Source of the DNA: Colwellia sp. C1TZA3 | GTDB taxonomy: Bacteria; Pseudomonadota; Gammaproteobacteria; Enterobacterales; Alteromonadaceae | Reading direction: 5' to 3' | Assembly: GCF_007954265.1 (NCBI RefSeq) | Contig: NZ_VOLS01000001.1 | Span: 124,001-188,000 of the forward strand | DNA length: 64,000 nt | In this document: in pieces, positions 1-9,114 of the stretch | Layout: each line of letters opens with the position of its first letter | How positions within the stretch are numbered: the first letter of the stretch is position 1 | Notes under the pieces: generated by a model | What the model was told of the DNA's origin: nothing | Seen by the model: only the letters and a program-made list of their open reading frames with translations | Database searches by the model: none | Made by a program: the position numbers and the translations under genes

Positions 1-1121
1 TGTATAAGTTTTTGGGACAGTTAAGCTCAGAAGATGTCCAAGTGATTGCTAGCCAACTTTATATTGAAATGTTGAAAATGGGTTACACCCGAGTTGCTGA
101 GTTTCATTATCTTCATCATGATATTGATGGCCAAAACCATCAAAACCTAGCCACAATGGCCCAAGCTATTTTTGCTGCGGCTGAGCAATCAGGTATCGGC
201 TTAACATTATTACCGGTATTGTATAGGTTCAGTGGTTTTGGCCCACAGGCCGCTACTGACGGACAAAAGCGCTTTATTAATTCAGTGGCACAATTTAATG
301 ACTTAGTCACTGATTGTTTTGCGCTGGCCAAATTACAGCCTAATTGCAATGTCGGTATTGCGCCACATTCTTTACGTGCAGTGGATAAAAGTTCGCTCTT
401 AGCGGCTGTTGAGCATGTTCGAGCACTCGATGCACAAGCGCCGATTCATATCCACATTGCCGAGCAGCAAAGAGAAGTAGCAGACTGTCTGGCTCATTAT
501 GGTCAACGACCAGTCCAGTGGTTACTCAATAATGCAGATTTAGACCGGCATTGGTGTTTAATTCACGCCACCCATATCGATGAACAAGAGCGTAAAGGGA
601 TTATTGCGAGCCAAGCTGTAGCCGGCATTTGCCCTACCACAGAAGCTAATTTAGGTGATGGTATCTTCCCAACTGATGAATTTTTGCTGGACAATGGCAC
701 CTTTGCTATTGGCTCAGACAGCCATATTTCAGTCAATCCAATCGAAGAATTACGCTGGCTTGAATATGCTCAGCGCTTAAGTAAGCAACAACGCGCCCTG
801 TTAGCCACCAGCGAGCAAAAGTCTGTTGGGCTTAATTTATGGCAAAAAGCTGCTACTGGTGGTGCACAAAGCACTAACAGTAATACCGGTGCATTAGCCA
901 TTAACAAGCAAGCTGATTTATTGGTTTTGGATGACAGCCAATTACGTTTATTTGCCCATGACGATATTCACTTACTCGACAGTGTTATTTTTGCTAGCCA
1001 AGGTAACCCTGTTTTAGATGTGATGGTCAATGGTCATTGGGTGATCCGCGGCTCAGAACATACCTTAGCGCAAGACAGTGCAAATAGTTTTGCTAAATTA
1101 TTAGCTAGGCTTTCAGCGTAA
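1..1121 (+). CDS. hutF: Formimidoylglutamate deiminase, 5' end outside window
   Basis: Amidohydrolase that converts N-formimino-L-glutamate to N-formyl-L-glutamate in histidine degradation. The reading frame is already open at the left edge (Tyr-Lys-Phe precede the TTG at 12), so the N-terminal part, roughly 80 residues by family length, lies outside. Visible motifs are the FHYLHH segment, HIHIAEQ, LIHATH and the IGSDSH metal/active-site region near the C-terminal third, all typical of the HutF branch of the amidohydrolase superfamily. No other hut gene is in the window, so the operon must extend to the left. The family call is firm; the substrate is taken from the family. Confidence 0.88.
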   Translation, partial: YKFLGQLSSEDVQVIASQLYIEMLKMGYTRVAEFHYLHHDIDGQNHQNLATMAQAIFAAAEQSGIGLTLLPVLYRFSGFGPQAATDGQKRFINSVAQFNDLVTDCFALAKLQPNCNVGIAPHSLRAVDKSSLLAAVEHVRALDAQAPIHIHIAEQQREVADCLAHYGQRPVQWLLNNADLDRHWCLIHATHIDEQERKGIIASQAVAGICPTTEANLGDGIFPTDEFLLDNGTFAIGSDSHISVNPIEELRWLEYAQRLSKQQRALLATSEQKSVGLNLWQKAATGGAQSTNSNTGALAINKQADLLVLDDSQLRLFAHDDIHLLDSVIFASQGNPVLDVMVNGHWVIRGSEHTLAQDSANSFAKLLARLSA

Positions 1122-1213
1122 TTATTGCGATTAGGCTCTAAAAAGGCGATTAGCACACCTTGTTATCATCTTGATTACCTTGCTGTTGTATAGCCGTGCT
1201 AACTCAAACAGTC

Positions 1214-1237
1214 GCAGCCCATTGAGCAATGGGCTGC
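1214..1237. terminator. Possible hairpin terminator between convergent genes
   Basis: An 11-bp perfect inverted repeat (GCAGCCCATTG / CAATGGGCTGC) with a 2-base loop lies between hutF and the convergent small gene. There is no clear T-tract on either side, so termination is only a guess. Confidence 0.4.
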
Positions 1238-1246
1238 AGCAACTCA

Positions 1247-1603
1247 TTATAATAAGTTGCTGTATTGGCTGATGGCTCGACACACTTTAGTTAAATTATC
1301 GCGATGTAGTTTTGGTGTTTGTTTTTTACTTTTACAATATTGCTCATTAAACTTTTTTACTTTTTCACGGCTGCTGGTGATTTCTGCCACGTAAGCTATT
1401 TCTTGGCGATTAAATTGGCTAAAATCTCGTGATAAATCTTGATATATTTTATCTGACTTTAAACCTATTTTGGTGTCAGTCGCCGCTGAAAAATAACTCA
1501 GTACGACTTGTTTTTGCTCAAATATCCAGCGGTTTAATTTTTCATTAGGATAATAATGAAAATATAACGCGCTAGCCACAATCAAGATCAATAATTTTTT
1601 CAT
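1247..1603 (-). CDS. Hypothetical protein with N-terminal membrane anchor or signal
   Basis: Unrecognised protein of 118 residues. I place the start at the ATG at 1603 (MKKLLILIVASALYFHYYP) because AAGGCAAGAG lies just upstream on the minus strand; the longer frame to 1633 has no such site. The first 20 residues are hydrophobic after two lysines, giving a signal peptide or single membrane anchor. The rest is basic and hydrophilic with two cysteines near the C-terminus (EQYCKSKK and TKVCRAI). It stands alone between hutF and ccoG. No function can be assigned. Confidence 0.6.
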   Translation of the reverse strand: MKKLLILIVASALYFHYYPNEKLNRWIFEQKQVVLSYFSAATDTKIGLKSDKIYQDLSRDFSQFNRQEIAYVAEITSSREKVKKFNEQYCKSKKQTPKLHRDNLTKVCRAISQYSNLL

Positions 1604-1788
1604 CTCTTGCCTTATAATCATATCTGCGTACAAATAATCAACAACTCGTTGTGGTTATTTAATTAACCACAAGTGGTATTATTGCTTCCTTAAGCTAAAT
1701 GTTATGCTAATAGCGCTAGAGTAATCAATTTCGTACTAACAAAGCAATATTATGCTATTTTTTTGATGGGTAATCAGTACGAATCCGT

Positions 1789-1794
1789 TATAAT
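1789..1794 (+). promoter_or_regulatory. Possible -10 box of the ccoG promoter
   Basis: A perfect TATAAT lies 32 bp before the TTG start proposed for ccoG and inside the longer upstream reading frame. The matching -35 is poor at 16-18 bp spacing. It fits a short leader and supports the downstream start. Confidence 0.35.
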
Positions 1795-1825
1795 TATCCG
1801 GCATTACCAACATAAAGGATCCGCT

Positions 1826-3259
1826 TTGAAATCAAAAGATAAAAACATTAACGTTAGTCAGCATATTCCGATTAAAAATGTTCAAATTCATCAGCCCGCC
1901 AAAAGCGATACGTATAAACCTCGTGACCAAATCTATGTTCGCAAAGTAAAAGGTGTGTTTCAAAAGCTACGCAAAAAAATGAATTTTTTCTTTTTAGCGC
2001 TATTTGCTGGTTTACCTTGGTTACAATATGACGGCCACCAAGCGATCTTGTTTGATATTGGCGAGCAACGTTTTACGCTATGGAGTGTCACGCTTTGGCC
2101 ACAAGATCTCACACTATTGGCGTGGCTCTTAATTCTTAGTGCCTTTCTGCTGTTCTTTATTACCACCTTTTTAGGCAGAGTTTGGTGTGGTTACCTTTGC
2201 CCTCAAACCGTTTGGACCTTCATATTTATCTGGTTTGAGGAAAAAATAGAAGGCACAGCCAACCAACGTAAAAAACTCGATAGCCAAGCAATGGATATCA
2301 ATAAGTTTTGGCGTAAAACGCTAAAACACTTTTGCTGGGGCTTAATTTCTATTTTAACCGCACTAACCTTTGCCGGTTACTTTGCCCCTATGCGCGAGGT
2401 ATTTGTTGATTTTTTCACTTTTAATGCCTCATTTGCCTTGGCAGCAACAGTATGGTTTTTTGCTTTTTGTACCTACGGTAACGCCGGCTGGATGCGAGAA
2501 ATTATGTGTTTACATATGTGCCCATATGCCCGCTTTCAATCCGCGATGTTTGATAAAGACACTTTAACCGTTTCTTACGATGCCAAACGTGGTGAAACCC
2601 GAGGTCCACGTACCAGAAAAGACGTGCCAAAAGATATTGGCTTAGGTGATTGTATTGACTGTAATTTATGTGTTCAGGTTTGCCCTACCGGCATTGATAT
2701 TCGTAATGGTTTACAATATGAATGTATCAATTGTGGTGCTTGTGTTGATGCCTGTGACGATGTTATGGATCGCATGGGGTATGATAAAGGCTTAATTCGT
2801 CATGCCACTGAGCATGAATTAGAAGGTAAAAAAGTCCACTTTGTTCGTGCTAAACTTATTGGTTATGCCCTGGTATTATTTGTGATGACCAGCTTATTGG
2901 TTTTAGAAATGGTCAACAGAGTGCCGGTATCGATGGAAATTATTCGTGATAGAAATGAGTTAGCCAAAGAGAACTTCAATGGTGATATTGAAAATGTTTA
3001 CACCCTAAAGATTCTCAATAAGTCACAAAAAGATAACCGTTATCGCCTGTCAGTAAAGGGTATCAACAACACTAAATGGAACGGCGATCAGGAAGTACTT
3101 GTTAAAGCGGCTAAAGTCTATACTTTACCGATTAGCCTTTCGGTTGACCCTGACGAATTAGAAAGCTATATGACAGATATAAGTTTTGTGATTGAATTAG
3201 TATCAGAGAAGGATGAGGTCAAGCTTGAACATGAAAGCCGCTTCTTTAATAAACGCTAA
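1826..3259 (+). CDS. ccoG: Cytochrome c oxidase accessory protein CcoG (polyferredoxin)
   Basis: Membrane iron-sulfur protein used in assembly of cbb3-type cytochrome oxidase; in studied relatives it supplies reduced copper. The start is set at TTG 1826 because AAAGGA ends 6 bases before it; the frame is open to 1763 but that stretch holds a TATAAT box and no ribosome site. Several hydrophobic segments lie in the first 200 residues, with the conserved CGYLCPQTVW motif. Two 4Fe-4S ferredoxin motifs follow (CIDCNLCVQVCP and CINCGACVDACD), then another membrane segment and a C-terminal periplasmic Ig-like domain. It overlaps srkA by one base (TAATG), so the two are probably translated together. 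No cco structural genes are present here. Confidence 0.93.
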   Translation: MKSKDKNINVSQHIPIKNVQIHQPAKSDTYKPRDQIYVRKVKGVFQKLRKKMNFFFLALFAGLPWLQYDGHQAILFDIGEQRFTLWSVTLWPQDLTLLAWLLILSAFLLFFITTFLGRVWCGYLCPQTVWTFIFIWFEEKIEGTANQRKKLDSQAMDINKFWRKTLKHFCWGLISILTALTFAGYFAPMREVFVDFFTFNASFALAATVWFFAFCTYGNAGWMREIMCLHMCPYARFQSAMFDKDTLTVSYDAKRGETRGPRTRKDVPKDIGLGDCIDCNLCVQVCPTGIDIRNGLQYECINCGACVDACDDVMDRMGYDKGLIRHATEHELEGKKVHFVRAKLIGYALVLFVMTSLLVLEMVNRVPVSMEIIRDRNELAKENFNGDIENVYTLKILNKSQKDNRYRLSVKGINNTKWNGDQEVLVKAAKVYTLPISLSVDPDELESYMTDISFVIELVSEKDEVKLEHESRFFNKR

Positions 3260-4236
3260 TGTCAGTATTTGATTTTACCTCACTATCACCCGATTTAATT
3301 CTAGATGGCTTGGAAAGTACAGGCTTAACGGTTGATAGTGGCTTGCTAGCCTTAAACAGTTATGAAAATCGAGTTTATCAATTTCATGATATGGCTAAAA
3401 CCAAGTATGTGACTAAGTTCTATCGTCCACAACGCTGGACAGAAGCACAAATTAGGGAAGAGCATGATTTTTCCTTTGAATTAGACGCAAGCGAGCTGCC
3501 CTTGGTAGCACCAATGAAAATTGATGGCGAGTCTTTATTTTCATTCAAAGGCTATCAGTTTGCGATATTTCCTTGTCGTGGTGGCCGAATTTTTGAGGTT
3601 GATAACTTAGAGCAACTCGAGTGGATGGGCCGGTTTTTAGGACGAATTCACGCCGTTGCCGCTCAAAAAGACTTTAGCGAACGACCGACATTTAGTAGTG
3701 AAGAAATGCTCCAGCAAGCACAACTTATTATTGAACAATCTAACTTTGTGCCTACTAGCTTAAGCTTGCCTTTTTTCACTATTTTAGAACAAGTGATCAC
3801 TATGGCAAGTCAGCAATACCGACCTACTTCACAAATTCGCCTGCACGGTGATTGTCATGCCGGTAACATTTTGTGGACCGATAAAGGGCCGCACTTTGTA
3901 GATCTTGATGATTGTCGTATGGGACCTGCTGTACAAGATATTTGGATGATGCTTAGTGGTGATCGCCAGCAACAGTTATTACAACTTGATACCATATTAA
4001 CTGGCTACAATGAATTTTATAGCTTTGAAACCAATCAATTGCCTTTAATTGAATCATTGCGTACTATGCGAGTAGTTAATTATATGGCTTGGCTATGTAA
4101 ACGTTGGCAAGATCCTGCTTTTCCTCATAATTTTCCGTGGTTTAATACTGAGAAATATTGGGAACAACAAATTTTGATGCTTAAAGAGCAAATGTCAGCA
4201 TTACAGCAACCGCCGCTAAGCTTGCTCGCTTATTAA
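3259..4236 (+). CDS. srkA: Stress response kinase A (YihE/RdoA)
   Basis: Cytoplasmic Ser/Thr protein kinase of the choline-kinase-like fold, 325 residues against 328 in E. coli, which lowers cell death after envelope or oxidative stress. The catalytic loop reads LHGDCHAGNILW and the metal-binding segment FVDLDDCRMGP, both intact. It starts at the ATG overlapping the ccoG stop and is followed 53 bp later by dsbA. The srkA-dsbA pairing is the same as yihE-dsbA in E. coli, where both respond to the Cpx envelope stress system, so shared control is likely. The ccoG partnership upstream differs from E. coli. Confidence 0.92.
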   Translation: MSVFDFTSLSPDLILDGLESTGLTVDSGLLALNSYENRVYQFHDMAKTKYVTKFYRPQRWTEAQIREEHDFSFELDASELPLVAPMKIDGESLFSFKGYQFAIFPCRGGRIFEVDNLEQLEWMGRFLGRIHAVAAQKDFSERPTFSSEEMLQQAQLIIEQSNFVPTSLSLPFFTILEQVITMASQQYRPTSQIRLHGDCHAGNILWTDKGPHFVDLDDCRMGPAVQDIWMMLSGDRQQQLLQLDTILTGYNEFYSFETNQLPLIESLRTMRVVNYMAWLCKRWQDPAFPHNFPWFNTEKYWEQQILMLKEQMSALQQPPLSLLAY

Positions 4237-4289
4237 GCAGGCATGGTGCGATTGATTTTGATTTATTAATGATTAGGAAGTTTTATTTT

Positions 4290-4922
4290 ATGAAGAAGTT
4301 AGTGAGCTTATTCGCTTTAATGTTATTACCCGTACTCTCATTCGCCGCAGATTATACTGAAGGTGAGCATTACACTACAGTGAATGAGGACGTTTCCTCA
4401 AAATCAGAAGTGCGTGAATTTTTCTCTTTTTATTGTGGACATTGTTTTAAATTTGAACCCTTTATGGCGACATTAAAAACATCAATACCAGCAGATGCTG
4501 ACTTTGAAATGAACCATGTTGACTTTTTACGTGCCGCTTCACCTAAAGTACAACAAATGCTCAGTAAAGCGGTTGTTGTTGCCCATAAAATGGGTTTAGA
4601 GAAGAAAATTATTGGCGCATTATTTAATTACATCCATATCCAAAAAGCAGTATTTACTTCAGAAAAAGATATCCGAAATGTTTTCGTACTAAACGGTGCT
4701 GATGGTGAAAAATTTGATAAGTTAATGAAAAGTTTTGGCGTAGTTAGCAAAGCAAATGCAATGAAGAAGCAGCAAGACTATTTTGCGAATAAAGGCGCTT
4801 TAACGGCAGTACCTACCGTGATTGTTAATGGTAAATACCGTGTTGATCCAGCGGGTTTAGATAGAAACAATTTTGAACAAGATTATATTAAGCTGGTAAA
4901 TCATTTATTAACCTTAAAATAA
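4290..4922 (+). CDS. dsbA: Thiol:disulfide interchange protein DsbA
   Basis: Periplasmic oxidant that introduces disulfides into exported proteins. The ATG at 4290 is preferred over 4269 because AGGAAG sits 9 bases upstream and the protein then begins with a standard signal peptide (MKKLVSLFALMLLPVLSFAA). The active site is FYCGHCFKF with cysteines 49 and 52 of the precursor, and the cis-proline loop is AVPTVIVNG. Mature length is about 190 residues, normal for DsbA. It follows srkA and is closed by a strong hairpin after a repeat element. DsbB is not in the window. Confidence 0.95.
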   Translation: MKKLVSLFALMLLPVLSFAADYTEGEHYTTVNEDVSSKSEVREFFSFYCGHCFKFEPFMATLKTSIPADADFEMNHVDFLRAASPKVQQMLSKAVVVAHKMGLEKKIIGALFNYIHIQKAVFTSEKDIRNVFVLNGADGEKFDKLMKSFGVVSKANAMKKQQDYFANKGALTAVPTVIVNGKYRVDPAGLDRNNFEQDYIKLVNHLLTLK

Positions 4923-4929
4923 ATTAATA

Positions 4930-5088
4930 ATACCAGTTCCATTAAGTTTGTGATCTTGTTGTGCGCAGGAAAAATAACTCAAGGTAAGGCGCTCGATTGA
5001 GCAATAGCTGGCTATTGGGAGTGAGAGCAACACAGCCTTGAGCTATTTTAACTAGTACAAGTGAGCAATAACTTAATGGGATTGGTAT
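4930..5088 (+). repeat. 159-bp palindromic repeat, copy A
   Basis: Bounded by ATACCAG and TTGGTAT, with ends that are imperfect inverted repeats (ATACCAGTTCCATTAAG against CTTAATGGGATTGGTAT). The whole unit folds on itself as a long imperfect hairpin with the tip AATAGCTGGCTATT. It lies between dsbA and its terminator. Five other copies of exactly this core length occur in the window. No coding capacity of its own is evident. Confidence 0.9.
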
Positions 5089-5140
5089 AACGTGCTTCGC
5101 CACGCTTTCACAACCATGTGATCGTGACATCCGGTACATA

Positions 5141-5165
5141 AAAAAGAGGCTACGGCCTCTTTTTT
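5141..5165. terminator. Bidirectional terminator between dsbA and the ATP-grasp gene
   Basis: Perfect stem AAAAAGAGGC / GCCTCTTTTT with a TACG loop and T-runs on both strands. It is placed to end both dsbA and the convergent ATP-grasp gene. Confidence 0.8.
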
Positions 5166-5178
5166 ATTGCCCAGTACT

Positions 5179-6069
5179 TTATGACTTAACCTCAAGCGCT
5201 GTCATACGGATATCAAAAGCTGCAGCAAAACGCTGAGCTGAGGCATCGTCCATATTAAAATAAAGCGAAGGTTCAATTAACTCCGCTTCCATCAGGGCAA
5301 AGGTGTTTTGATGGCGAACAAAGTCAATACGTGCGTAGAGTAATTCACCATGGAGCTTGCTGATAGCTTGCATAGTATTATTCGCTGCTACTAATAATGA
5401 GGGTTCAGGCATTACCGATAATAAGCCGCCACCATGCTCTTCTTGAACACGAAAATCACCTTGGGCTGGGGTTTTTAATATTGTATGACTGTACTGGCCA
5501 TTAAAGTAAAACAACGAAAATTCACCTTCTTGGCAAATTGCAGTCATAAAAGGTTGCACCATTAGCTCTCGGCTAGTAAACGCTTGACTTAGCTCAGCCA
5601 CTTTATCTTGGTAGTTGGCTTTTGTTAGCCAAAATGTATTGTCGGCGTTGGCACTGACTCGCGGCTTTAAAACTATTTGCTCAGTAGCAAAGTGGCTGAA
5701 ATATCCTGCCATATTATTAGCGTCAAAAGCCTGTGGCCATAATGTCGGTACAATCGTTACTTGCTCTGCTGCTAAGCTTTTTAAGTAACTTTTATTAATA
5801 TTCCACTGCACCACATTCAAGCTATTTTCTAACTGAGCGCTTGATTGCTCAATAGCCGACAGAACCTTGAGAAAACTTTCCATGTCATCTTGGTAATCCC
5901 ATGGGCTACGAATAATAACTGCGGCATAGTCTGACCAATTTACCCGGCTATCACGCCAGGAAATAACTTCGGTTTGCCAGCCTAAAGCAAGCATTGGCTG
6001 ATCAATCAAACAATCATAGGCTTCAAAGCCTGCCAAACTGTCCATGGATAAAATTGCACATCTTCTCAT
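5179..6069 (-). CDS. ATP-grasp domain protein (RimK/DcsG-like)
   Basis: 296-residue cytoplasmic protein with an ATP-grasp fold, a class of enzymes that join a carboxylate to an amine through an acyl-phosphate. Visible features are the N-terminal IIRSPWDY segment, the lysine-bearing strand EQIVLKPRVSANADNTFWL, the central EGEFSLFYFNG region, and the C-terminal YARIDFV and EAELIEPSLYFNMD motifs that bind metal and ATP. It resembles the family often labelled glutathione synthase/RimK-type ligase or DcsG-like. The substrate cannot be read from sequence. An unknown membrane-anchored gene lies 68 bp upstream on the same strand and may be cotranscribed. Confidence 0.75.
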   Translation of the reverse strand: MRRCAILSMDSLAGFEAYDCLIDQPMLALGWQTEVISWRDSRVNWSDYAAVIIRSPWDYQDDMESFLKVLSAIEQSSAQLENSLNVVQWNINKSYLKSLAAEQVTIVPTLWPQAFDANNMAGYFSHFATEQIVLKPRVSANADNTFWLTKANYQDKVAELSQAFTSRELMVQPFMTAICQEGEFSLFYFNGQYSHTILKTPAQGDFRVQEEHGGGLLSVMPEPSLLVAANNTMQAISKLHGELLYARIDFVRHQNTFALMEAELIEPSLYFNMDDASAQRFAAAFDIRMTALEVKS

Positions 6070-6137
6070 AAATTTACTGCCTCTACTGCATTGGCTAAGG
6101 TTAAGGTTAAGGTTAAAGGTGAATAAATTAACGCTAG

Positions 6138-6635
6138 TTAATTAGCAAAAATTTCTGCTGGAAATAATTGCCCATACAGAGCTATCGGCATAACAAGCCA
6201 CTGTGCTGATGTTTGATTAAAAATTAATAATTGCTGCTCTGTGGCATAGAAACTTAACGCTAATGGTCGTGCTTTGCCCGCAATGTCGAGCTTTACATCC
6301 AAGGAGAATTGTCGATCAACTACCGGTGCTTGAGCCATCGCCTCACCACTACTTTGCTGCCAAGACATCATCATTTGTGCTAATGCTTGGCCAGAAATAT
6401 TAGCCGGTATTGCCCGCCACGTGCGGCCTATCCGCTCAATAGTGACGACATTATTAATGCTGAGTGTTAAAATAATGTTTTGCGCTCCAACTAAGGCAAT
6501 ATCTTGATGGCTAGTAGCCTCAGTGCTTTCATCAGACGAATAAATTTTTTTATTCGTCGCGTTAATCAATAAAATAAAGCCCATGACCACGATAATAATA
6601 ACGTTATTCCAGCCAGTTTTTGATAATTTGATCAT
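6138..6635 (-). CDS. Hypothetical membrane-anchored protein
   Basis: Unrecognised 165-residue protein. Residues 11-25 (NVIIIVVMGFILLIN) form one membrane segment, with a short N-terminal cytoplasmic tail, so the rest is probably periplasmic. The soluble part alternates beta-like stretches (IILTLSINNVVTIERIG, LSFYATEQQLLIFNQ) and a Gln/Met-rich helix. The ATG at 6635 has GAGGTG about 6 bases upstream. It lies just before the ATP-grasp gene and divergent from the DUF885 gene. No function is proposed. Confidence 0.65.
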   Translation of the reverse strand: MIKLSKTGWNNVIIIVVMGFILLINATNKKIYSSDESTEATSHQDIALVGAQNIILTLSINNVVTIERIGRTWRAIPANISGQALAQMMMSWQQSSGEAMAQAPVVDRQFSLDVKLDIAGKARPLALSFYATEQQLLIFNQTSAQWLVMPIALYGQLFPAEIFAN

Positions 6636-6742
6636 ATTACACCTCAGTACTGCCTATTATTTTCATCATACAAAAAATTGAGCTTATTAGAATATAGCTT
6701 TACACTAATAGCAATAATACCACCCCAAAATTAAGGCTTTGT

Positions 6743-8485
6743 ATGAAACTAAAACCATTAAGTGTTGGCGTATTGTTACTCTGTAGCTTATTTAACACAA
6801 CCAGCACCTTTGCCAACCAAAACAGTGAACAGTTTCAACAGTTACTCGATGAGCATTGGCAAACGGCAAATCAAGAACAAGTATTTTTTCGAAAAGACCC
6901 TGATACCTTTCGCATGAAGGGTAAGTTACCTGAAATGTCAGCAAATGGCCGCGAACGTCGATCAAAATACAATAATGAATTACTCAACCGTATTGACAGT
7001 ATTGATGTTAATAAACTCTCAGGTGCTGATCAGGTCAGCTATCGCTTATTTAAATATGAACGCGAAGCAGAAGCAAAAAGTTATCAATTTCAAGATCACC
7101 TTTATCCATTAACCTATTATTCAGGCTTTCATAGTTACTTTGCCGGCGCTCCAGCCAACATGTCATTTTTAACCGAACAAGACTATCGTAATTATTTAAT
7201 CAGTCTCGCTGATTACCCACGTTATAACCAAGCACATATAGTTGACCTAAAACAAGCCGTTGTCTTAGGTCATACCCATTACTGCGAAAGCTTTAAAGGC
7301 TATGAAAAATCAATCAGTAAGCATTTAGTCGCCGATGTACAAAACAGTGTTTTTTATGCACCTATGCTGAATATGCCCAAAGCAATTTCAGCCGCACAGC
7401 AAGCGCAATATCGCCAGCAAGTAAAAACCTTAATTAAAGATACTGTTTTACCCGAATACCAAGATTTTTATGATTTTTTTACCAAAGAATATATGACCCA
7501 CTGTCGAACCACTGCTGGCATTAGTAGTGTCGAAGGCGGCGCAGCATACTACCAATACTTAATCGAGTATTACACCACCACCGATTTATCGGCTGATGAA
7601 ATTCATCAAATAGGTCTAGATGAGGTCAGTCGCATTCGCACAGAAATGCAGCAAATTATTACCGCGGTCGACTTTAAAGGTGAATTTAAAGACTTCATTA
7701 AATTTTTACGCACCGATAAGCAATTTTACACCGACAGTGCGATGGACATGTTAGAAAAAGCCAGCTATATCACCCGTAAAATGGCTGCACAATTACCAAA
7801 ATGGTTTTCAGTATTACCGCGTTCAACTTTTGACATTAAATCAAGTCCAAACGGCGGTGCTTACTATGTGGCCTCCGATGGTAGTGGTACCACATCAGGC
7901 ACCTACTTTTTAGAAACTAAAAATTTAAAAAGCCAACCTTTATATACCTTAGAGGCATTAACCTTTCATGAGGCAGAGCCCGGGCATCACTTTCAAAGTG
8001 CTATTGCCCAAGAAGTTGATATGGCCGAGTTTCGTAAAACTTTATACCACGCCGCCTATGGTGAGGGTTGGGGGCTATATTCTGAACGCTTAGGTAAAGA
8101 AATGGGCTTTTATCAAGACCCATACAGTGACTTTGGCCGCTTAACCTACGAGGCATGGCGTGCTTGTCGCTTAGTGGTCGATACAGGCATTCATGCCAAA
8201 GGTTGGACTCGCCAACAAGCGATTGATTATTTAGCCGACAATACCGCCTTAAGCATGGCTGATGTTATTGGCCAAATTGACCGCTATATTACTTGGCCAG
8301 CACAAGCCTTGTCATACAAAATTGGTGAGCTTAAAATTCGTCAATTACGGGCAAAAGCGCAACAAGTATTAGGCAATAAGTTTGATGTAAGAGCGTTTCA
8401 TGATCAAATGCTAAAAAATGGCAGCTTACCAATGGCATTACTTGAAGAGTTAACCATGGACTGGATTAAACAACAGCAATCATAA
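6743..8485 (+). CDS. DUF885 family protein, probable exported zinc peptidase
   Basis: 580 residues, the usual size of the family. An N-terminal signal peptide (MKLKPLSVGVLLLCSLF, cleavage probably after TFA) sends it to the periplasm or outside. The hallmark HEAEPGHHFQ motif near residue 415 is a HExxx-type zinc site shared by DUF885 proteins, and the YGEGWGLYSERLG segment follows about 30 residues later. The family is believed to be metallopeptidases, but few members have been tested. It is transcribed alone and ends in a strong terminator. Substrate unknown. Confidence 0.85.
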   Translation: MKLKPLSVGVLLLCSLFNTTSTFANQNSEQFQQLLDEHWQTANQEQVFFRKDPDTFRMKGKLPEMSANGRERRSKYNNELLNRIDSIDVNKLSGADQVSYRLFKYEREAEAKSYQFQDHLYPLTYYSGFHSYFAGAPANMSFLTEQDYRNYLISLADYPRYNQAHIVDLKQAVVLGHTHYCESFKGYEKSISKHLVADVQNSVFYAPMLNMPKAISAAQQAQYRQQVKTLIKDTVLPEYQDFYDFFTKEYMTHCRTTAGISSVEGGAAYYQYLIEYYTTTDLSADEIHQIGLDEVSRIRTEMQQIITAVDFKGEFKDFIKFLRTDKQFYTDSAMDMLEKASYITRKMAAQLPKWFSVLPRSTFDIKSSPNGGAYYVASDGSGTTSGTYFLETKNLKSQPLYTLEALTFHEAEPGHHFQSAIAQEVDMAEFRKTLYHAAYGEGWGLYSERLGKEMGFYQDPYSDFGRLTYEAWRACRLVVDTGIHAKGWTRQQAIDYLADNTALSMADVIGQIDRYITWPAQALSYKIGELKIRQLRAKAQQVLGNKFDVRAFHDQMLKNGSLPMALLEELTMDWIKQQQS

Positions 8486-8502
8486 ACTAGTCTAAAAACA
8501 AA

Positions 8503-8550
8503 AAAAAAGGATAAAGCGCATTAAGCGCATTAAGCGCTTTATCCTTTTTT
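8503..8550 (+). terminator. Terminator after the DUF885 gene
   Basis: Perfect 17-bp stem (AAAAAAGGATAAAGCGC and its complement) around a 14-base loop, ending in six T. The loop itself repeats the ATTAAGCGC unit. Confidence 0.8.
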
Positions 8551-8591
8551 ATTTGCCCTATGCTTAACTGAGCAATTTTCTTTAGGCAATA

Positions 8592-8617
8592 AAAAACCCG
8601 GCATAAACCGGGTTTTT
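8592..8617 (-). terminator. Terminator after rpmG
   Basis: Stem AAAAACCCGG / CCGGGTTTTT with a 6-base loop, just downstream of rpmG on the minus strand and T-rich at both ends. Confidence 0.8.
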
Positions 8618-8633
8618 AAATAAGAAGTATCAA

Positions 8634-8789
8634 TTACTTGATTTTAGCTTCTTTGTACATAACATGCTGACGGATGCGAGGATCGAACTTTTTGATCTCC
8701 ATCTTTTCAGGCATAGTTTTTTTGTTTTTGTCAGTAGTGTAAAAATGGCCAGTGCCAGCACTAGAAACTAAACGAATTTTATCGCGCAT
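8634..8789 (-). CDS. rpmG: 50S ribosomal protein L33
   Basis: 51-residue protein read directly from the minus strand: it begins [19 protein letters not shown] and ends [10 protein letters not shown], the standard bacterial L33 pattern. It is a small protein of the large ribosomal subunit near the E site. It lacks the paired zinc-binding cysteines found in some L33 forms, so this is the C-minus type. The gene lies 9 bp after rpmB, the conserved rpmB-rpmG pair, and the terminator follows. AAGGAATTGC precedes the ATG. Confidence 0.95.
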   Translation of the reverse strand: MRDKIRLVSSAGTGHFYTTDKNKKTMPEKMEIKKFDPRIRQHVMYKEAKIK

Positions 8790-8798
8790 TGCAATTCC

Positions 8799-9035
8799 TT
8801 AAACTTTTTCGCCACGGGCACGGATATCAGTTAATACTGCATCAATACCGTTTTTATCGATAATACGCATTCCTTTCGGAGTTAAACGTAATTTAACGAA
8901 ACTATTTTCACTCTCAACCCAAAAACGGTGAGTTTGAAGGTTAGGTAAAAAACGACGACGAGTCGCGTTTCTTGCGTGCGAACGGTTGTTTCCAACCATT
9001 GGCTTTTTGCCTGTTACTTGGCAAACTTTAGACAT
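8799..9035 (-). CDS. rpmB: 50S ribosomal protein L28
   Basis: 78 residues, beginning [20 protein letters not shown] with the conserved [12 protein letters not shown] segment; exact family length. It binds 23S rRNA in the large subunit. It is the first gene of rpmB-rpmG, with a GGAG ribosome site about 6 bases before the ATG. A TATAAT lies about 80 bp upstream on the minus strand. The rpmG-rpmB-radC-coaBC cluster matches the order seen in E. coli, although a repeat copy separates rpmB from radC here. Confidence 0.96.
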   Translation of the reverse strand: MSKVCQVTGKKPMVGNNRSHARNATRRRFLPNLQTHRFWVESENSFVKLRLTPKGMRIIDKNGIDAVLTDIRARGEKV

Positions 9036-9114
9036 ATGAGTACTCCAAAATTAATTTCAGGTCGTGCTGTATTTCCCCAAGACCGTCGCCTCGGGATCCT
9101 GAAAAAGGTGGCAT

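Noticed and set aside
1649-1672. 9-bp inverted repeat (TTGTGGTTA / TAACCACAA) between the small unknown gene and ccoG
   Set aside because: Could be an operator, but AT-rich short palindromes are common here and no regulator can be named.
4942-5139. Open frame of 65 residues on the minus strand
   Set aside because: It is a translation of repeat copy A and flanking DNA; the same peptide comes from other copies.
6096-6118. AAGGTT repeated three times, telomere-like
   Set aside because: Too short; simple repeat in a small spacer between two genes.
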